Assembly: GCF_051549785.1 (NCBI RefSeq)
Contig: NZ_CP189974.1
Span: forward strand, 1,612,001-1,676,000
Length of the DNA: 64,000 nucleotides
DNA from: Caldatribacterium sp051549785
GTDB taxonomy: Bacteria; Atribacterota; Atribacteria; Atribacterales; Caldatribacteriaceae
Direction of reading: 5' to 3'
The notes beneath the pieces are model-generated. The model was not told the origin of the DNA and ran no database searches. It saw only the letters and a list, made by a program, of their open reading frames with translations. Shown piece after piece: positions 33,367 through 41,549 of this stretch (positions are counted from its first letter, which is position 1; every line of letters begins with the position of its first letter). Both the position numbers and the translations under genes were made by a program.

Positions 33367-34272
33367 TCACCGCTTCGAGCTCAATTTCCGGAAATCAAAG
33401 AAGACGTCGAATACCCCCAGCCAGCTGAGGAGGAAAGAGAACAGCGGCTGGAAAAGCAAGAAGACGAGAATGGCAACCCGAACTGCTCTGGAGCGAATGT
33501 ACTTCCCCAGAAAATAGTATACCAGAGAAAGCCCCTCAAGAAGGAAAAGGAGTTGCGTCACAACCTGGACGTTCACCCCAATCCTCCCAAGAAAAGAGGT
33601 TCCCCCAAAGAGCATGAACACCCACCCCAGAACAAAGGCCCAGAAAACAGACCTCGGCAATCGCCACTCAGAAAAGGGAGGAACATCAGGAAAGGAAAGG
33701 CCGATCCTCTTCCCAATCCACCGCCCAAGGAGGAAGTTGCACCCCGTATCAAAGAGCGACGCCACGATAAGGAGGGCAGGCATCACGAGTTTGACAAGGC
33801 TTACAAAGTCCCCCGTGCCGGGGAGATTCTGGCTTACCCAGGGTGTCCTCCGCACCGTCTCCTCAAGGAGGAGGAGGTTTTCAGTGAGTGGATTTTTTCC
33901 CGTAGCAAGGAGGGCAACGCCAAGGAGGGCAAACTTTGAAAGCAGAGAAACAAGGGTGTTGATCAAGATGATTTCAGGAAGATCGTACCCCCTTTTCACC
34001 GTTAGGCCCATGGCGATGCCCAGAAGGGAAAACCCTAAAAGACACGTCACCGCCTGCAAAAGCCCCGCAAGGGCAAAAACCAAGATACTGGCCACACAGG
34101 AAGCCAGTATCCCCAAACGTGCGTCCCACCGGATAACAAGAAACATCACCGGCAAGGGACACAAAAAACTCACCAGAATCCCCAGAACGGGAAGGTAAAT
34201 GGAAGCAAGGTAGAGAATGACCGTGAGGGCGGCAAAAAAGGCACCCTCAACGGTTGAGCGAACATTCCTCAT
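33367..34272 (-). CDS. YybS/DUF2232 family integral membrane protein
   Basis: 301 residues with about eight hydrophobic segments (for example residues 9-31, 38-54, 58-90, 104-125, 163-180, 212-230, 240-260, 270-292). Position between rpsR and rplI matches yybS of Bacillus, and the sequence has the substrate-component look of an ECF-type transporter subunit. No transport substrate can be named. The Bacillus neighbour gdpP (yybT) is absent here. Confidence 0.75.
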   Translation of the reverse strand: MRNVRSTVEGAFFAALTVILYLASIYLPVLGILVSFLCPLPVMFLVIRWDARLGILASCVASILVFALAGLLQAVTCLLGFSLLGIAMGLTVKRGYDLPEIILINTLVSLLSKFALLGVALLATGKNPLTENLLLLEETVRRTPWVSQNLPGTGDFVSLVKLVMPALLIVASLFDTGCNFLLGRWIGKRIGLSFPDVPPFSEWRLPRSVFWAFVLGWVFMLFGGTSFLGRIGVNVQVVTQLLFLLEGLSLVYYFLGKYIRSRAVRVAILVFLLFQPLFSFLLSWLGVFDVFFDFRKLSSKR

Positions 34273-34281
34273 ACATCGAGG

Positions 34282-34533
34282 TCACTCAATGATATACGGC
34301 AAAAGAGCCATCTCCCGTGCTCGCTTTATGGCCTGGGCAAGTCTCCTCTGGTGCTTTGCACAGTTTCCGCTGATGCGGCGAGGGATAATCTTTCCCCGCT
34401 CACTCAGAAACCTCTGGAGTGTTTCTCCATCTTTGTAGTCGATGTGGGCCTTCCCCAAACAGAAGATGCAGACTTTTTTCTTCTTCCGGAAGAACCTCTT
34501 CCTGGCAACACGTTCCTCACGTTCTACCGCCAC
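34282..34533 (-). CDS. rpsR: 30S ribosomal protein S18
   Basis: 83 residues. The core DYKDGETLQRFLSERGKIIPRRISG, then HQRRLAQAIKRAREMALLPY, is diagnostic. CIFC near the N-terminus could be a zinc-site relic. Start GTG at 34533 follows GAGAGGAGG. It forms the S6:S18 pair with rpsF two genes upstream. Confidence 0.97.
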   Translation of the reverse strand: MAVEREERVARKRFFRKKKKVCIFCLGKAHIDYKDGETLQRFLSERGKIIPRRISGNCAKHQRRLAQAIKRAREMALLPYIIE

Positions 34534-34547
34534 TTCTTATCCTCCTC

Positions 34548-34916
34548 TCAGAAAAATTCAAAGTGTTTCTCTTCAACCACCGGTGAACATCCCGTAAGGC
34601 GCTTCACTTCAGAGGCCACGATTTCATACGATCTTCGCTTCTGGCCTCCCTGGTCCTCAAAAGTCCGCACCTGGACCCTTCCTTCCACAAAGACCCAGTC
34701 CCCACGTTTCAGGTTTTCCCCGCAAAAAAGCGCCAGATCCCTCCAGGCAACGATGTAGAGGTAGTCAAAATACTCCCGGTTGTCCTCACTGCTCACCCCT
34801 CGCGAAACGGCAAGAGGAAAGCTCGTTACCGGGGTCCCATTGGGTGCGTACCGGACCACCGGGCTCTGGGTGAGAAAACCTATGAGAAAAACCTTATTCA
34901 GACTGGGTCGGGACAT
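34548..34916 (-). CDS. ssb: Single-stranded DNA-binding protein
   Basis: 122 residues, a single OB fold: NKVFLIGFLTQSPVVRYAPNG, TSFPLAVSRG, YLYIVAWRDLALFCGENLKRGDWVFVEGR. The usual long disordered tail ending in D-D-x-P-F is missing; the protein stops with VVEEKHFEFF shortly after the OB fold, so partner binding through the acidic tip must differ. Overlaps rpsF by 23 bases. Confidence 0.94.
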   Translation of the reverse strand: MSRPSLNKVFLIGFLTQSPVVRYAPNGTPVTSFPLAVSRGVSSEDNREYFDYLYIVAWRDLALFCGENLKRGDWVFVEGRVQVRTFEDQGGQKRRSYEIVASEVKRLTGCSPVVEEKHFEFF

Positions 34917-35274
34917 TCGTCTCCTTTCCGCTCATCAGGGCCTGGGCTTCCGCCTCCTTGGGCGTTTGAGGTTTCTCCTCAGAACGCGCCTTTTCCTCTT
35001 TCACCAGGATATGGCGGAGAATGTCTTCGGTGTACCGGGCAACCCGGGACACCTCGGCAACGTTTTTGGGGGAAATCGCAAAGCGAAGGAAGACGTAGTA
35101 ACCTTCCCTCTGCTTTTCAATAGGATAGGCAAGTTTACGCTTCCCCCAGAAATCCACGGCATTCACCACGCCACCCTGGTCCACGATGGCGTTTTTCAGT
35201 TTCTCCACAATGCTCTGGACGCCGTCTTCGGCAAGGGTCGGTCGAATGACAACTCCCAGTTCGTACTCCTGCAT
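34894..35274 (-). CDS. rpsF: 30S ribosomal protein S6
   Basis: 126 residues with a ferredoxin-like fold: YELGVVIRPTLAEDGVQS, GGVVNAVDFWGKRKLAYPI and GYYVFLRFAI. A charged 25-residue tail follows, rich in Glu and Lys. First of the rpsF-ssb-rpsR trio. ATG at 35274 follows GGGAGGAGAG. Confidence 0.96.
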   Translation of the reverse strand: MQEYELGVVIRPTLAEDGVQSIVEKLKNAIVDQGGVVNAVDFWGKRKLAYPIEKQREGYYVFLRFAISPKNVAEVSRVARYTEDILRHILVKEEKARSEEKPQTPKEAEAQALMSGKETNVPTQSE

Positions 35275-35298
35275 GGTCTCTCCTCCCTTCGGACTATG

Positions 35299-35322
35299 GC
35301 TTCATCCAGAGAAGGATGAAGC
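35299..35322 (-). promoter_or_regulatory. Hairpin in the rpsF leader, candidate S6:S18 autoregulatory site
   Basis: GCTTCATCC, a six-base loop and GGATGAAGC form a 9-bp stem in the short ahcY-rpsF gap, followed downstream by GTCCGAAGGGAGG. No U-run follows, so it is not a terminator. rpsF leaders in many bacteria carry a stem with a nearby CCG that binds the S6:S18 complex; here CCG is in GTCCGAAG. Confidence 0.4.
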
Positions 35323-35336
35323 AGGGATTCCCCTTT

Positions 35337-36593
35337 TCAGGTGCCCTCCTGCCACGAGGTCAGATAGGCCCGCTGGCGGGGGGTCATCTCTTCAAGCTGC
35401 ACGCCAAGCGCAGAAAGCTTCAGGCGGGCAACCTCCTCGTCGATTTCCTGGGGCACCCGGTATACCCTTCTTTCAAGGTTTGATGCGTGCTGCACAAGGT
35501 ACGCCACGGAAAGCGCCTGGTTGGCAAAACTCATGTCCATGACCGATGAGGGATGACCCTCAGCACATGCCAGGTTCACAAGCCGGCCCTCTCCAAGGAG
35601 GTACAGCTTCTTTCCGTCCCGCAGCGTGTATTCCTCCACCATTGGCCGAACCACACGCTTGGCCACGCTAAGTTCCTCAAGGCCCTCAATGTCGATTTCA
35701 ACGTTAAAGTGGCCGGCGTTGGCCAGAACCGCCCCGTCCTTCATGAGGAGAAAGTGCTCCTTTCGAATCACCGCAACATTTCCAGTGGCGGTGACGAAGA
35801 CTTCGCCCCAGGAAGCGGCCTCACTCATGGACATGACTTCGTGGCCGTCCATAAGGGCTTCCAGGGCTCGCACGGGATGAACCTCAACCACAGCGACTCT
35901 CGCTCCCATACCCCGCGCTCGAAGAGCGATGCCACGACCACACCATCCATACCCCACAACCACAAACCGCTTCCCCGCAAGAAGCAGATGCGTTGCCCTG
36001 AGAATCCCTTCTATCGTACTCTGCCCTGTTCCGTAACGGTTGTCGAACATGTGCTTGGTATCAGCATCATTCACCGCAATAACGGGATAGGCCAGCTGTC
36101 CACTCTGAGCGAGACTCCGGAGCCGGATGACACCTGTGGTTGTCTCTTCAGTCCCCCCCAGAATCCCGCTGAGTGTGGCACCACCCCTTTTATGGGCCGT
36201 CGAGATGAGGTCTGCACCATCGTCCATGGTGATATGAGGTTGGGCATCCAGCACGCGTTCTATGTGGTCGTAATAGGTGGTTCTGTCCTCTCCGCGGAGC
36301 GCAAAGACGGCAATGCCAAAGTCCTGGACGAGAGCCGCCGCCACGTCATCCTGGGTGCTTAAGGGATTTGAGGCACAGAGGAAAACCTCTGCTCCACCCT
36401 CCTTCAGGGTGATGGCAAGAACCGCCGTCTCAGCGGTCACATGGAGGCAGGCGCCCACCCGTATACCCCGGAGAGGACGGGATGTGCGCCACCGGGTGGC
36501 GATTTCCCGCAGAACGGGCATCTCCCTGAAAGCCCAGTCAATCTTTTGCCGCCCAAGAAGAGCCAATCCCAGATCCCGCACGTGATAGGTCAT
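35337..36593 (-). CDS. ahcY: Adenosylhomocysteinase
   Basis: 418 residues. CLHVTAETAVLAITL near the N-terminus, DDGADLI, and the NAD-binding VVVGYGWCGRGIALRARGMGA near residues 209-229 identify it; HFNVEIDIEGL and AEGHPSSVMDMSFANQAL complete the site. It splits S-adenosylhomocysteine into adenosine and homocysteine, next to metK, so the SAM cycle is in one transcript. The family's short (non-plant) form. ATG at 36593 follows GGAAGGAG. Confidence 0.96.
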   Translation of the reverse strand: MTYHVRDLGLALLGRQKIDWAFREMPVLREIATRWRTSRPLRGIRVGACLHVTAETAVLAITLKEGGAEVFLCASNPLSTQDDVAAALVQDFGIAVFALRGEDRTTYYDHIERVLDAQPHITMDDGADLISTAHKRGGATLSGILGGTEETTTGVIRLRSLAQSGQLAYPVIAVNDADTKHMFDNRYGTGQSTIEGILRATHLLLAGKRFVVVGYGWCGRGIALRARGMGARVAVVEVHPVRALEALMDGHEVMSMSEAASWGEVFVTATGNVAVIRKEHFLLMKDGAVLANAGHFNVEIDIEGLEELSVAKRVVRPMVEEYTLRDGKKLYLLGEGRLVNLACAEGHPSSVMDMSFANQALSVAYLVQHASNLERRVYRVPQEIDEEVARLKLSALGVQLEEMTPRQRAYLTSWQEGT

Positions 36594-36610
36594 ATCCAGG
36601 CTCCTTCCCC

Positions 36611-37804
36611 TCAGAATCCCGCCAGATCCCGAAGAATCTCGACCTTGTCGGTTTTCTCCCAGCTGAAATCCGGGTCGTTCCGTCCAAAGTGGCCATACAC
36701 AGCAGTCTTTTTGTAAATGGGCCGACGGAGTTTGAGATTCTTGATGATGGCTCCGGGACGAAGGTCAAAAACTTCCCTGACAATCTCGAGAATCTTCTCG
36801 TCGGGGATTTTCCCCGTTCCAAAGGTATTGACGGCCATCGAGACGGGCCGGGCAACACCTATGGCGTAAGCAATCTGGAACTCACAGCGATCTGCAAAGC
36901 CAGCGGCAACAATGTTCTTTGCCACGTATCGCGCCGCGTAACTCCCCGAGCGGTCGACCTTGGTGGGATCCTTGCCGGAAAAACATCCTCCACCGTGCCT
37001 GCCAACTCCCCCGTAGGTATCCACGATGATCTTCCGTCCGGTGAGCCCTGTATCCCCTTGGGGACCGCCAATGACGAACCTCCCCGTGGGGTTCACAAGG
37101 ATCCGGGTGCGGGAATCAAAGAACTCGGGAGGGATCACCGGACGAATGACGTGTTCAATAATGTCCTCCCGAAGCGTTTCAAGGGAGATATCAGGATGGT
37201 GCTGGGCGGAAACGATGATGGTGTCAATGCGTACGGGACGATCGTCCTCGTAATCCACCGTCACCTGGGTCTTCCCGTCGGGACGAAGGTACGGGAGAAT
37301 TCCTTTCTTGCGAACCTCGGCCAAACGAAAGGCCAGGGCATGAGCCATGGCAATAGGAAAAGGCATGAGCTCCGGAGTTTCGTTGCAGGCATACCCGTAC
37401 ATCATCCCCTGGTCTCCGGCTCCAAGAGAGAGCTCTTCGTCTTCCACTTCTTCGCCCATCTTGACTTCCAGGGAACGGTTCACCCCGAGGGCGATATCCG
37501 GTGATTGCTCATCGATGGCCGTGAGCACCGCGCAGGTCTCGAAATCAAAACCGTATTTGGCCCGGGTATACCCGATGTCCCGTATGGTGTTCCGGGCAAT
37601 ACGGGGGATGTCAACGTAGGTCGTTGTCGTCATCTGACCGGCAACGAGCACCAGTCCTGTAGCCACAAGCGTCTCCACTGCCACCCGACCATAGGGGTCC
37701 TCGGTGAGAACAGCATCGAGTATGGCGTCGGAAATCTGGTCAGCGATTTTGTCCGGGTGACCTTCGGTGACGGATTCAGAAGTAATCTGGTACTTTCGCG
37801 CCAT
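36611..37804 (-). CDS. metK: S-adenosylmethionine synthetase
   Basis: 397 residues. TSESVTEGHPDKIADQISDA near the N-terminus, GAGDQGMMYGYACNETPE and GGGCFSGKDPTKVDRSG are the classical ATP and metal motifs. ATG at 37804 follows AAGGAGGTAG. First gene of the transcript that continues to dnaB; its leader is only about 45 bases, so no SAM riboswitch fits. Confidence 0.97.
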   Translation of the reverse strand: MARKYQITSESVTEGHPDKIADQISDAILDAVLTEDPYGRVAVETLVATGLVLVAGQMTTTTYVDIPRIARNTIRDIGYTRAKYGFDFETCAVLTAIDEQSPDIALGVNRSLEVKMGEEVEDEELSLGAGDQGMMYGYACNETPELMPFPIAMAHALAFRLAEVRKKGILPYLRPDGKTQVTVDYEDDRPVRIDTIIVSAQHHPDISLETLREDIIEHVIRPVIPPEFFDSRTRILVNPTGRFVIGGPQGDTGLTGRKIIVDTYGGVGRHGGGCFSGKDPTKVDRSGSYAARYVAKNIVAAGFADRCEFQIAYAIGVARPVSMAVNTFGTGKIPDEKILEIVREVFDLRPGAIIKNLKLRRPIYKKTAVYGHFGRNDPDFSWEKTDKVEILRDLAGF

Positions 37805-37854
37805 CCTGCTACCTCCTTTCACGCTCTCCGTTTTCCCAGGAAAATCAAAGGATA

Positions 37855-37883
37855 AAAGTAACACACCCCCTTGAAAAAGTCAA
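37855..37883 (-). promoter_or_regulatory. Sigma-A promoter of the metK transcript
   Basis: TTGACT (37883-37878), 17 bases, TACTTT (37860-37855). The -35 box overlaps the rsfS stop codon. Confidence 0.75.
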
Positions 37884-38254
37884 CCAATTTCATGGAGAAG
37901 GTCAAGGCCGTCGCGCTCCGAGTACACCACCCGGGCTCTTTGCCAGAGCTTCTCGAGATTGTAGAATTCCCGCTCCTCTTGCCGAAAAACATGGACGATG
38001 ACTTCCCCGTAATCGAGGAGAATCCACTCTCCGGTATCCTCTCCCTCCACATGGAAAGGACGAACCCCCACTTCCTCAAGGCGCTCGAGGATTTCCTCAG
38101 CAATGGCCCTGGTCTGAATCGGAGAGGAACCGCTGCAGAGAACCCAGTAGTCTGAAAAAGGAAAAAGACCTCGCAGGTCCAGAATGGTGACGTCAAAGGC
38201 CTTTTTCCGCTCAATGGCCTCCTTGACCCTCCGGATTTTCTCCTGAACCTTCAC
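37880..38254 (-). CDS. rsfS: Ribosome silencing factor
   Basis: About 124 residues. AFDVTILDLRGLFPFSDYWVLCSGSSPIQTRAIAEEI and GEDTGEWILLDYGEVIVHVF (split here over the family blocks) identify Iojap/RsfS, which binds L14 and blocks subunit joining when nutrients are low. GTG at 38254 with AGAGGGG upstream is the best start; it overlaps the LCP gene end by 44 bases. The order nadD-yqeK-LCP-rsfS is a well-known conserved cluster. Confidence 0.92.
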   Translation of the reverse strand: MKVQEKIRRVKEAIERKKAFDVTILDLRGLFPFSDYWVLCSGSSPIQTRAIAEEILERLEEVGVRPFHVEGEDTGEWILLDYGEVIVHVFRQEEREFYNLEKLWQRARVVYSERDGLDLLHEIG

Positions 38255-39134
38255 CGCTACCCCTCTCCCTGGCGAAGAATTCGTGAATTTTCTCCCGGGC
38301 AACATCGAGCTGGGGTTCCCAGAAACTCAACCCGTTGAGGTAAACCGGTTCTCCCGGCAGAATGTCCATGGTGACCGCTTTTTCCTCAAGACCCTTAAAC
38401 CACAGAGCAAGCTGCAGGATATTCTCAAGGGGGATATTGGTGTGCAAAGCCTGCTTAAGGCTTTCAAAGAGCGCCGGAAGGTGGGCAAGTGTTGAAGGAT
38501 CCTGAGCTTTGACGATGAGTGCTTGAAGGAAAGCCTGCTGGCGCTTGATTCTACCGATGTCCCCCAGGGGGTCATGACGGAAGCGAACGTACTGCAGGGC
38601 TTTCTCTCCGTTGAGCACCTGCTTTCCCGGTCTGAGATTGATGAAAAGACCCTGAGCGCGATCCACATAGTACATCGGCTTCTCCACTTCAACCTCCACA
38701 CCTCCCAGGGCGTCCACCACCTTCTCAAAGGCCTCGTAGTTCACCTCGACAAAATAGGGAATTTCTATACCAAGGCTTCCCTCAAGGGTCTTTTTGAGGA
38801 GTTCAATGCCTCCCCGGGCGTATGCGTGGTTAGCCTTATCGTACCCAACACCCGGGATGAGTAACCGGGAATCCCTGGGGACGGAAAGGAGGAGTACCTC
38901 TCCAGATTTGGTGTTCACAAAGGCCAGGATGATGGTGTCACTCCGCAGGGGTTTGATGTTGTCCTGTCCCACAACGAGAATGCAAGTGTTCTCGGGGGCT
39001 ACATACCCCATGACTTTTTTCACGACCGTCCATCGGAACGGAGCCCGAACCCCAAAGAGTGCAAGGGCGAAGAGTACGCCAAAACCGATGAGAAAGCCAA
39101 GAATGAGGTAGAAGACCTTCCAGCTCCGTTTCAT
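38211..39134 (-). CDS. LytR-CpsA-Psr (LCP) family cell-wall glycopolymer ligase
   Basis: About 307 residues. An N-terminal membrane helix (residues 8-30, VFYLILGFLIGFGVLFALALFG region) precedes an extracytoplasmic LCP domain with RSDTIILAFVNT, LSVPRDSRLLIPG, GGIELLKKTLEG and QYVRFRHDPLGDIGRIKRQQ, which hold the Arg and Asp residues used for polyprenyl-phosphate binding. A Gly/Glu-rich tail ends the protein. It would attach glycopolymers to peptidoglycan or to a lipid-linked acceptor. ATG at 39134 overlaps the yqeK stop. Confidence 0.88.
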   Translation of the reverse strand: MKRSWKVFYLILGFLIGFGVLFALALFGVRAPFRWTVVKKVMGYVAPENTCILVVGQDNIKPLRSDTIILAFVNTKSGEVLLLSVPRDSRLLIPGVGYDKANHAYARGGIELLKKTLEGSLGIEIPYFVEVNYEAFEKVVDALGGVEVEVEKPMYYVDRAQGLFINLRPGKQVLNGEKALQYVRFRHDPLGDIGRIKRQQAFLQALIVKAQDPSTLAHLPALFESLKQALHTNIPLENILQLALWFKGLEEKAVTMDILPGEPVYLNGLSFWEPQLDVAREKIHEFFARERGSGEGSGENPEGQGGH

Positions 39135-39688
39135 GGCATTTTCCCTTCTTTTCGCAGCATGCTGATTTCCCGGTTCCAGGAACGGAGGCTCTCCAGAGCA
39201 ATAACACCGTAGGTCCTGAGAAGGTACTCTATCTTTGCCCGCAGCGCAAGGACATACCCCATCCGGAGGTCGGAGTATGCCCACCGGCGGATTTCCCAGG
39301 CTTCAGGGAAATCCCGGCCGGGTTCAGCAATATCGGCCACAAAGACAATCCTGTCGAGCGCAGACATCCACTCACAGCCTGTAGCGTGCCAGCGAATTGC
39401 CCGGAAAATCCGAAAATCCCGAAGGCCCAGTTCCCGCTCAATAATCGCAGGAGCAGCAAAAGCATGGAAGACCTCAGGAATGGGGAAGTCACACTCCCGG
39501 ATGTACGGTGGAAGGAATTCCCTCAGGGTCTCCCAGGGAAGATCGCGGGCGCAGTCGTGCAGAAGACCTGCAAGGTGTGCCCGGAAGGTGTCCTCCCCGT
39601 GAACGGCAGCAAGACGTTCCGCTTCCTCTGCCACCCGCAGAGAATGGGCAACCCGGGAAGGAGAAAGCACCACCTTGAGAAAATCCAA
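39131..39688 (-). CDS. yqeK: HD-domain hydrolase, YqeK family
   Basis: About 185 residues. RVAHSLRVAEEAERLAAVHG and AGLLHDCARD give the H...HD metal site, IRWHATGCEWMSALDRIVFVADIAEP the rest; the family hydrolyses diadenosine tetraphosphate to ADP. The start is uncertain. A GTG at 39769 overlaps nadD by 74 bases and adds residues that look like shifted nadD. The TTG at 39688, just after the nadD TAA, gives a family-like N-terminus but has a poor Shine-Dalgarno; an ATT at 39700 overlaps the TAA. Reinitiation after nadD is likely. Confidence 0.85.
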   Translation of the reverse strand: MDFLKVVLSPSRVAHSLRVAEEAERLAAVHGEDTFRAHLAGLLHDCARDLPWETLREFLPPYIRECDFPIPEVFHAFAAPAIIERELGLRDFRIFRAIRWHATGCEWMSALDRIVFVADIAEPGRDFPEAWEIRRWAYSDLRMGYVLALRAKIEYLLRTYGVIALESLRSWNREISMLRKEGKMP

Positions 39689-39695
39689 AGCCTTA

Positions 39696-40283
39696 TTAAT
39701 CTCGATACAGTCCGTTCTTGTAAATATAGTTCTCCACCGCCTCTGGGAGAAGGTATTTGATGGATTCACCCCGTCTGACTCTCCGGCGAATCTCGGAAGA
39801 CGAGATGGCCAAAGCCGAGACCTCTATAACCTTGACCCGGTCCTTCAGTGGTCCCTCGAGGTGCTGCAGGCGGTACCCGGGACGTGTCGCGGCCACAAAA
39901 GTGCACAGACGGAGAAGTTCTTCCGGGTTGTTCCACGTTGAAATCTGGGCAAAAGCATCGGCGCCGGTGATGAAGTAAATCTCTGTATCCTCTCCCCAAA
40001 GCTCCCTAAAGTACCGCACCGTATCGACGGAATAGGATGGTCCGGGCCGCTCAATCTCCACGCGGGAAACGCTGAAATAGGGGTTGGTGATGGTGGCAAG
40101 GACCACCATGAGGTAACGGTGTTCGGGATCGGTGATTTTCTGACCGATTTTGTGGGGAGGTCGTGCCGAGGGGACAAAGACAACCTCGTCAAGCCCAAAA
40201 TAGTCCCGCACTTCTTCAGCGGTCACAAGATGACCATAATGGATGGGGTCAAAGGTTCCTCCCATAATACCCTTTTTGGGCAA
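39696..40283 (-). CDS. nadD: Nicotinate-nucleotide adenylyltransferase
   Basis: 195 residues. GIMGGTFDPIHYGHL holds the nucleotidyl transferase (T/H)xGH-type site, FVPSARPPHK binds the substrate, and ISSSEIRRRVRRGESIKYLLP is the C-terminal ISSTxIR motif. Start is TTG at 40283 with AAGGTG seven bases before it. Confidence 0.95.
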   Translation of the reverse strand: MPKKGIMGGTFDPIHYGHLVTAEEVRDYFGLDEVVFVPSARPPHKIGQKITDPEHRYLMVVLATITNPYFSVSRVEIERPGPSYSVDTVRYFRELWGEDTEIYFITGADAFAQISTWNNPEELLRLCTFVAATRPGYRLQHLEGPLKDRVKVIEVSALAISSSEIRRRVRRGESIKYLLPEAVENYIYKNGLYRD

Positions 40284-40301
40284 CTCTTCCCACCTTCCCC
40301 A

Positions 40302-41549
40302 CTATTCCCTGATCTGTCCTGAACCGTACACAACGAATTTCCAAGTCGTGAGCTCCCGCAAGCCCATGGGACCCCGGGCGTGGAGCTTCTGAGTACTAAT
40401 GCCGATTTCCGCCCCCATGCCGAACTCTCCTCCATCGGTGAATCTGGTGGAGGCATTCACAAAAACTGCTGCAGAATCCACCCGGTTAAGGAACTCCAGG
40501 GCATGGGCGTAATTCAAGGTCACGATAGCATCGGAATGGTGCGAACCGTAGGTATTGATGTGACGGATGGCCTCATCAAGGCCCGCAACCACGCGAACGG
40601 CGATGATGAGATCGAGGTACTCGGTGTACCAGTCTTCCTCGGTGGCCGGAACCACCCCCGGGACAATGCGTCGCGTTTCCTCGCAGCCCCGCACTTCCAC
40701 GCCCTTTTCCTGGAGGGCCCGGACAATGCGGGGGAGGAAAACAGGGGCAATGCTTCTGTGGACAAGAAGCGTTTCACAGGCATTGCAGACACTGGGACGC
40801 TGCGTTTTGGCGTTGATGACGATTCGCTCAGCCATGTCGAGGTCCGCAGCGTCATCCACGTAAACGTGGCAATTCCCAACGCCCGTTTCGATAACCGGAA
40901 CACGGGAGTTTTCGATGACCGCTCGAATGAGGTCTACCCCACCTCTTGGGATGGCCACATCGATGTACTCCCGGAGGGCAAGGAGAACCTTCACGTCTTC
41001 GTGACTTTCACTTTCAACGAGCCCCACACAATCTTCAGGGATATCGCATTCCCGGAGTGCCTCATGGACAATTTTCACCAGGGCTTTGTTGGAAGAGAGG
41101 GCGGAACTGCTCCCCCGCAAAACGACGGCGTTTCCAGCCTTGAGACACAACCCCACGCTATCGATTGTCACGTTGGGTCGCGCCTCATAAATGATAGCCA
41201 CAACCCCCAGGGGAACACGGACTCTTGTCACGAGAAGGCCGTTGGGTCTTTTTGTCCCATCGATGACTTCTCCAACAGGATCAGGCAGGGCCGCAATATC
41301 CCTGAGGCTAGAAACCATGGCCTCAATGCGTTTCTCACTGAGAGCCAGGCGATCAAGCAGCGCCTGTTTCATCCCTGAAGCCTTCCCCCGCTCAAGGTCC
41401 AGAGCGTTCGCTTCAAGGATCTCGTGTTTGCGCTCCAGAAGTTTCTCCGCAAGATGCAGCAGGAAGCGGTTCTTCACTTCCGAAGAGAGACCAGCAAGAA
41501 CTGAAGCAGCCTCCTTAGCCTTTCTGGCAATCTCCCGGATGATTTCCAT
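40302..41549 (-). CDS. proA: Gamma-glutamyl phosphate reductase
   Basis: About 415 residues, aldehyde dehydrogenase fold. Catalytic Cys is in TQRPSVCNACETLLVH near residue 255; IYEARPNVTIDSVGLCLKAGN and RFTDGGEFGMGAEIGIS are family blocks. It makes glutamate semialdehyde for proline. ATG at 41549 shares bases with the proB stop (TGATG) behind AGGGAAGTG. Confidence 0.96.
   Translation of the reverse strand: MEIIREIARKAKEAASVLAGLSSEVKNRFLLHLAEKLLERKHEILEANALDLERGKASGMKQALLDRLALSEKRIEAMVSSLRDIAALPDPVGEVIDGTKRPNGLLVTRVRVPLGVVAIIYEARPNVTIDSVGLCLKAGNAVVLRGSSSALSSNKALVKIVHEALRECDIPEDCVGLVESESHEDVKVLLALREYIDVAIPRGGVDLIRAVIENSRVPVIETGVGNCHVYVDDAADLDMAERIVINAKTQRPSVCNACETLLVHRSIAPVFLPRIVRALQEKGVEVRGCEETRRIVPGVVPATEEDWYTEYLDLIIAVRVVAGLDEAIRHINTYGSHHSDAIVTLNYAHALEFLNRVDSAAVFVNASTRFTDGGEFGMGAEIGISTQKLHARGPMGLRELTTWKFVVYGSGQIRE

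Noticed and set aside
35299..35322. Hairpin as terminator of metK-ahcY
   Set aside because: No T-run follows the stem in the direction of transcription.
37805..37862. SAM riboswitch before metK
   Set aside because: The leader from the predicted start is only about 45 bases, too short for any known SAM-binding leader.
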